The notes below the pieces were generated by a model, which saw only the letters and a list, made by a program, of their open reading frames with translations, had not been told where the DNA came from and ran no database searches. The position numbers were made by a program, and so were the translations under genes. From the NCBI GenBank assembly GCA_030628975.1, contig DAOVPZ010000030.1, positions 1 to 9,440 on the forward strand: DNA of 9,440 nt, in the 5' to 3' direction. The DNA comes from Candidatus Cloacimonadota bacterium (GTDB taxonomy: Bacteria > Cloacimonadota > Cloacimonadia > JGIOTU-2). Numbering within the stretch: position 1 is the first letter of the stretch; each line of letters opens with the position of its first letter. Shown piece by piece: positions 5,686 to 9,440 of the stretch.

Positions 5686-6077
5686 TAAAAGAAAAACTTG
5701 AGTTAATAAAATATCGCTTGGAGCAATCAGAGTTAAGTATTAAAGATACTGAACTTCTTTTTAAAAATCAAGGAAGTAACTTTTCTATAATTAATAGATG
5801 CTATTATGCTATATTCTATTCAGTTTTAGCATTATTAGTTGATAAACAATTTATTGGCTCAAAACATAGTGGTGTAATTGCTTTCTTTGATAAAGAATTT
5901 GTTAATAAAGGAATATTTTCTAAAAGACTTTCAGAAATATTACACAATGCATTTGAAATGAGAGGTAAAAGCGACTATATAGAATTTGTTGAATATTCTA
6001 AAGAAGAAATAAATCTTCTATTTTCCCATGCAAAAGAGTTTGTTAGTAAAGTAAAGGAATTTATTGAGAAAGGATAA
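5682..6077 (+). CDS. HEPN domain protein (UPF0332 type), partner of the MNT nucleotidyltransferase
   Basis: 131 residues, all helical, matching the PF05168/UPF0332 pattern. NRCYYAIFYSVLALL at 38-52 corresponds to the usual NRAYYAMFHAARALL; KHSGVIAFF at 61-69 and AFEMRGKSDYIEFVE at 90-104 follow. HEPN partners in such pairs are often RNases or toxins using an R-x4-6-H motif. No such motif is visible here: R94 is followed by DY at 98-99 without His. It could be a non-nuclease HEPN, and the pair could act as substrate-binding plus nucleotidyltransfer rather than as a classic toxin-antitoxin. Start overlaps the MNT stop by 4 nt, so the two are co-translated. Toxin function is not demonstrable from sequence. 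Confidence 0.87.
   Translation: MIKEKLELIKYRLEQSELSIKDTELLFKNQGSNFSIINRCYYAIFYSVLALLVDKQFIGSKHSGVIAFFDKEFVNKGIFSKRLSEILHNAFEMRGKSDYIEFVEYSKEEINLLFSHAKEFVSKVKEFIEKG
6069..6074 (+). promoter_or_regulatory. Ribosome binding site for the 6079 start
   Basis: aaagga lies 4 nt before the ATG at 6079, within the last codons of the HEPN gene. It favours 6079 over the in-frame TTG at 6064, because 6079 begins a clean lysine-rich signal peptide. Confidence 0.7.
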
Positions 6078-6078
6078 A

Positions 6079-6957
6079 ATGAAAAAACTTTTTACTCTAT
6101 TAATTATTATGATTCTGTTGGTATCATTAGTATTTGCTCTTGATATTGAGTCAAATATTTTTTGTGATTATGAACCATCAGCAAGGGCTCGGGGAATGGG
6201 TGGAGCATTTATTGCTTCCTGTGATGATGCTGATGCAATTTTTTATAATCCTGCTGCGTTACATACTGGGATTGCTGGAGTTCAAACTGGTTATTCAAAA
6301 ATTATGGGTAACGATTTTGAGATATTAAAAACTGGCTCATTTGCATATCATCTTCCAAAATATGGAACTATTGGGCTAAGTATCAAAAAAATGGATGTTG
6401 AGAATAAAGATGTAATATTGCAAAGTGAAGGAACATATTCACTGGCTCATTCATTTCTTTTAATAGGTGATATTCACTCAAAATTTTATATTGGATATGC
6501 GGTAAATTTGAACCACATCTCTTTTGGCGAGACAGTTGAAGGAAGAAAAATGGGTGAGGAATCTGTTTTGGGACTGGATTTTGGTGCACTGGCTGTTCTT
6601 CATCAACGAACTAAAATTGCTTGTGCTGTTAAAAACATAAATAATCCATCAGTAGGGAAAGAGACCACTAATGATCTTCCTCAATACCTAACAATTGGGG
6701 TGGCATATCAGCCGTATCATGGTGTTACAACCGAGATAGATCTGAAGCAAAAATTTTCCGAAGAAACCAAAGTTCAGCTCGGTATTGAATTTCAAATTGG
6801 AAATAGTTTTTGGCTAAGGACTGGAGCTTCAACCTATCCAAATAGTGTTTCTGGTGGAATAGGTTTTCTAATCAAAGGTGTTAAATTTAATTATGGAATA
6901 AATACACATCCAGTATTGAACTCCACACATCATTTTGCAATAGGGTATCAATTTTAG
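6079..6957 (+). CDS. PorV/UPF0164-family outer-membrane beta-barrel protein
   Basis: 292 residues with a signal peptide (MKK and a hydrophobic core, cleavage after A20). The N-terminal hatch motif ARARGMGGAFIA at 36-47, followed by DDADAIFYNPAAL at 49-61, is the hallmark of the PorV/UPF0164 family (FadL-like barrels). The rest alternates in beta strands and ends in IGYQF with a terminal Phe, as required for BAM-mediated outer-membrane insertion. In Bacteroidota PorV shuttles type IX secretion cargo, while homologues in other phyla lack an assigned role. It follows the HEPN gene by one base and precedes a small membrane protein. The start is ATG 6079 with the ribosome binding site aaagga. The specific partner is unknown, but the secreted FlgD-Ig protein upstream is a candidate. 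Confidence 0.85.
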   Translation: MKKLFTLLIIMILLVSLVFALDIESNIFCDYEPSARARGMGGAFIASCDDADAIFYNPAALHTGIAGVQTGYSKIMGNDFEILKTGSFAYHLPKYGTIGLSIKKMDVENKDVILQSEGTYSLAHSFLLIGDIHSKFYIGYAVNLNHISFGETVEGRKMGEESVLGLDFGALAVLHQRTKIACAVKNINNPSVGKETTNDLPQYLTIGVAYQPYHGVTTEIDLKQKFSEETKVQLGIEFQIGNSFWLRTGASTYPNSVSGGIGFLIKGVKFNYGINTHPVLNSTHHFAIGYQF

Positions 6958-6993
6958 ATAATTATGTTTTAATTATATATATTTAAGGATATC

Positions 6994-7299
6994 ATGAAAA
7001 AAAAGAGAAAAGAAGATGTAAATACTCGATCAACAATAATTAAAGGATTCATAAAACTATTTTTCAGTTTCCTAAATCACGCCATTAAAGATTGGGAAAA
7101 CAAATTCAGCTCAAAAGGATATAATGAGCTTTCTCAAAAGTATGATGTTTTTGAAAAGCACTTCTATAAAGATATAAAAGAACTAAAAACTAAAATTGAG
7201 AAACTCACACTGAGACTATTCTGGCTGAATTTTTTAGTGGTTATACTTTTAATTTTTGTCGTGATTGAGCTAATTCTATTGATAATCAAACTTATGTAA
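6994..7299 (+). CDS. Small coiled-coil, single-pass membrane protein of unknown function
   Basis: 101 residues not matching a family I recognise. The N-terminus (1-18) is strongly basic. An amphipathic part (14-40) is followed by a coiled-coil-like stretch (about 41-72, VFEKHF then KELKTKIEKL) and a single hydrophobic segment (77-99) ending at the C-terminus, so it looks like a tail-anchored inner-membrane protein with its bulk in the cytoplasm. It has a ribosome binding site, aagga at 6985-6989, 4 nt before the ATG. The stop precedes the helix-hairpin-helix gene by one base, so the two are probably co-translated. That pairing is the only clue to its role. Confidence 0.75.
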   Translation: MKKKRKEDVNTRSTIIKGFIKLFFSFLNHAIKDWENKFSSKGYNELSQKYDVFEKHFYKDIKELKTKIEKLTLRLFWLNFLVVILLIFVVIELILLIIKLM

Positions 7300-7300
7300 A

Positions 7301-9440
7301 ATGAAGAAAATAATATTCTTTTTTCTGGTTTTAATCATCTCTACATTTGTGCAAATTTTTGCTCAAAATGAGCAATTAGATTTGAATCAAGCTTCTTTTA
7401 ATGAAATAAAATCTCTACCAATAACCGAAAAACAAGCTGAAGATATCTACTTATACAGAACATACATAAAATATTTTGATTCCGTCTATGACTTGCGGAA
7501 AATCAAAAGTATTGATCAAATAACTTTTAACAAGATAAAACCTCTTGTAAAGATCCTTCCATTCACTGATTACGATGAAGTTGCTCAACGAAGAGATCAG
7601 ATTAATTATCTTTTGAGAAGATTGGCTTCAAATGAAGGATCCCAAGAAGGCATATCCGATTTATGGGAAGATTTATTAATATCCCCTATTAATATCAATA
7701 CAGCAACCTTCCATGAACTTATGAATATGCCTATTGTAACACCGAATGATGTAAAGTCAATACTCATACAACGGAAAGTAGGAGACTTTTCAGATTATAG
7801 AAGTATGCGGATGTCACCAGGTTTGACACATTATGGCGCAACAAATCTAAAAAATTATGTTATTTATTACACTCCTGAAAAAAAAGGTAGATGGCATTTT
7901 AACTATCGATTCAAATTTAATAACTCTCCTTATTCAGAAGAATTAACTGAAGTTTTGCGTGAAAGCTTCGTTCCTGATAGTACAAATGAAAAATTCTCTA
8001 TGTGGGGAAGATACCATTTGGATAATGCCCAACCTGAAATCTCCCATAAATTTAGAGCAAGGATGGAAGATTGGATTAACCTGGAATTCGGTTCAATCTT
8101 CTTTATAAAAAAGGGTGACAATAGAAATCTAAACTTCTTGGAATTTCATAATGACTTCGCCTCAACCTTAAAAGATAACTCAAAATCCACTTATGCTATT
8201 AATTTAAAGCCAATGAAAACAAAGATTATATTAGGAAACTTTCGGGCTACTTATGGACAAGGTCTGGTTATGGAAAATACTGATTATTTTGATAGACGCA
8301 GAACTGGCTTTGGATACACAAAACGAGTGTTAGGAGTTTTTCCTGACCTATCCCCTACTGAAGAGTTTGCGTTAAAAGGTGGAGCGATTGAATTTGATAA
8401 TAACTTTTTAAATGTTTCGATTTTCTACTCGGATGACAAGAAGGATGCAATTGTCTGGGATAGTAATAATAATAACATAATTGATGAAGATGATGATCTA
8501 TTCTATTATATAATTTCAAAACCACGTTTCACAAATGATGAATTAGAAAGTGCTGAAGAATATTTCAATCAATATCGTCCATATCTTACACATCCAATAG
8601 GTAAAATCTCAATGGCTCCAAGAAGAGATGTATTGAGAGAAATTTTACGAGGAGCGCATATTGAAGTATCACCTATTATCGGCACTCATCTTGGAATCAC
8701 TGCTTATGAAATGGAATATGACAAACATTTTAATATTGCTCCTCCAAACTCAATCGATGAATATCTAATTGAAGATGATTACTACTATAAAAAGATAAAA
8801 ATGACTGATTCTGAAATCTCATCTTTATATTCTACAAAAACTGACAACTATGAAAGAAACTATCGTAGAGTTTATGGTTTTGACTGGCAAACAACTCTCA
8901 AAAATTTTTCATTTCAAGGTGAATATGCAGAATTAGAAGTAGATGGGAAACTGGCAAAATTAGGGGATGACCCAAAAGCAATTGTTGCAAGTGCTTATTT
9001 AGGTTTTGAGAACCTAAATTTTCTTATGCTTTATAGAAATTATGATTTGGCTTTTGACAATCCTTATGCTCGTCCATTTGCTGAACACGAAAGATTTGAT
9101 GGCACTATTCTTGAAAAACAATACTATTTGAAAAATCCACTTGTTTCTGAAGTATATTACAATTCTCCCTGGTCACAACCTGAAGAAGGAATTTATATTG
9201 AATCAAGATTTAAATTTCATCGTCAACTAACTTTAACAAAAGCCTATCTTGATATCTGGAAAAGAAAATCTGATGGAAGAAGAAGTGTCCGTTTTCAAGG
9301 AGAATTGGATTATCGACCAATTTATCAGGTAAGTATTAGATTAAAACAAAAGCTTCAAACTAACCGTTCTGAAGACACTTCTGCAAGGTCGGTTTCCAAA
9401 ACAAGTGAAACAACACTTCGCTTGATAACTTATCTTACAA
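7301..9440 (+). CDS. Helix-hairpin-helix protein with signal peptide and probable outer-membrane beta-barrel (3' truncated by window)
   Basis: The frame is open from ATG 7301 to the end of the window without a stop: 713 codons so far. A signal peptide is at 1-21 (cleavage after IFA). Two ComEA-like helix-hairpin-helix regions follow, at about 26-84 (LDLNQASFNEIKSLPITEKQ) and about 130-185 (ININTATFHELMNMPIVTP). The rest looks like a beta-rich barrel; LGNFRATYGQGLV at 311-323 is a signature of the large HhH-plus-barrel proteins of Bacteroidota-like genomes. ComEA HhH domains bind DNA non-specifically in the periplasm, so a role near the outer membrane in DNA binding or uptake is a reasonable inference but unproven for this family. 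The gene begins one base after the small membrane protein, with no Shine-Dalgarno sequence, suggesting translational coupling. Confidence 0.85.
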   Translation, partial: MKKIIFFFLVLIISTFVQIFAQNEQLDLNQASFNEIKSLPITEKQAEDIYLYRTYIKYFDSVYDLRKIKSIDQITFNKIKPLVKILPFTDYDEVAQRRDQINYLLRRLASNEGSQEGISDLWEDLLISPININTATFHELMNMPIVTPNDVKSILIQRKVGDFSDYRSMRMSPGLTHYGATNLKNYVIYYTPEKKGRWHFNYRFKFNNSPYSEELTEVLRESFVPDSTNEKFSMWGRYHLDNAQPEISHKFRARMEDWINLEFGSIFFIKKGDNRNLNFLEFHNDFASTLKDNSKSTYAINLKPMKTKIILGNFRATYGQGLVMENTDYFDRRRTGFGYTKRVLGVFPDLSPTEEFALKGGAIEFDNNFLNVSIFYSDDKKDAIVWDSNNNNIIDEDDDLFYYIISKPRFTNDELESAEEYFNQYRPYLTHPIGKISMAPRRDVLREILRGAHIEVSPIIGTHLGITAYEMEYDKHFNIAPPNSIDEYLIEDDYYYKKIKMTDSEISSLYSTKTDNYERNYRRVYGFDWQTTLKNFSFQGEYAELEVDGKLAKLGDDPKAIVASAYLGFENLNFLMLYRNYDLAFDNPYARPFAEHERFDGTILEKQYYLKNPLVSEVYYNSPWSQPEEGIYIESRFKFHRQLTLTKAYLDIWKRKSDGRRSVRFQGELDYRPIYQVSIRLKQKLQTNRSEDTSARSVSKTSETTLRLITYLT

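Noticed and set aside
6064..6078. TTG start at 6064 for the PorV-like gene
   Set aside because: The ATG at 6079 has a ribosome binding site and starts the signal peptide directly.
6134..6328. Second + strand frame inside the PorV-like gene
   Set aside because: It overlaps the PorV hatch-motif region in another frame and has no recognisable domain.
6958..6976. Perfect 7-nt stem (ataatta / taattat) with 5-nt loop after the PorV-like gene, as a terminator
   Set aside because: The stem has no G-C pair and no proper T run follows; expected often in AT-rich sequence.

Overview
This window is AT-rich. All eleven recognisable genes lie on the + strand, and most are packed with overlaps or gaps of a few bases. 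The gene set suggests a diderm bacterium: lipoprotein signal peptidase, a PorV/UPF0164-type outer-membrane barrel, a secreted protein ending in a FlgD-like Ig domain, and a barrel-like protein with periplasmic helix-hairpin-helix domains. Low GC with FlgD-like tails and PorV-like barrels fits Cloacimonadota or a related Fibrobacteres-Chlorobi-Bacteroidetes-type phylum. That placement is inference; no rRNA marker is present.

Layout. 1-162 is the C-terminal end of thymidine kinase (tdk). 166-594 is a four-helix-bundle protein of the 23S-rRNA-intervening-sequence/S23 family, with an inverted pair of 7-nt-period repeat arrays around it (154-195 and 635-676). 695-3222 is a housekeeping run: yggT, divIVA, trimeric purine nucleoside phosphorylase, a TraR/DksA zinc-finger protein and lspA. 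From 3212 come envelope and secreted genes: a large OB-fold/SbsA-Ig/lamin-tail/FlgD-Ig protein (3212-5350), then a MNT nucleotidyltransferase/HEPN pair (5368-6077) whose left junction is another 7-nt-period array (5341-5369). Next are a PorV/UPF0164-like barrel (6079-6957), a small coiled-coil membrane protein (6994-7299), and a large helix-hairpin-helix plus probable beta-barrel protein (7301 to past the window end).

How the genes may work together. yggT, divIVA and lspA concern the cell envelope, division and lipoprotein maturation. PNP and tdk are nucleoside salvage, and the DksA-type protein probably tunes transcription. The downstream genes are exported proteins. The four-helix-bundle gene and the MNT/HEPN pair look like accessory cassettes set into this otherwise ordinary run. 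The most notable structure is the short heptad tandem arrays at the edges of these cassettes, which overlap the stop codon of the upstream gene and the start codon of the cassette gene.

No tRNA, rRNA, CRISPR array, transposase or convincing intrinsic terminator is visible. No stretch over 300 bases lacks a gene.
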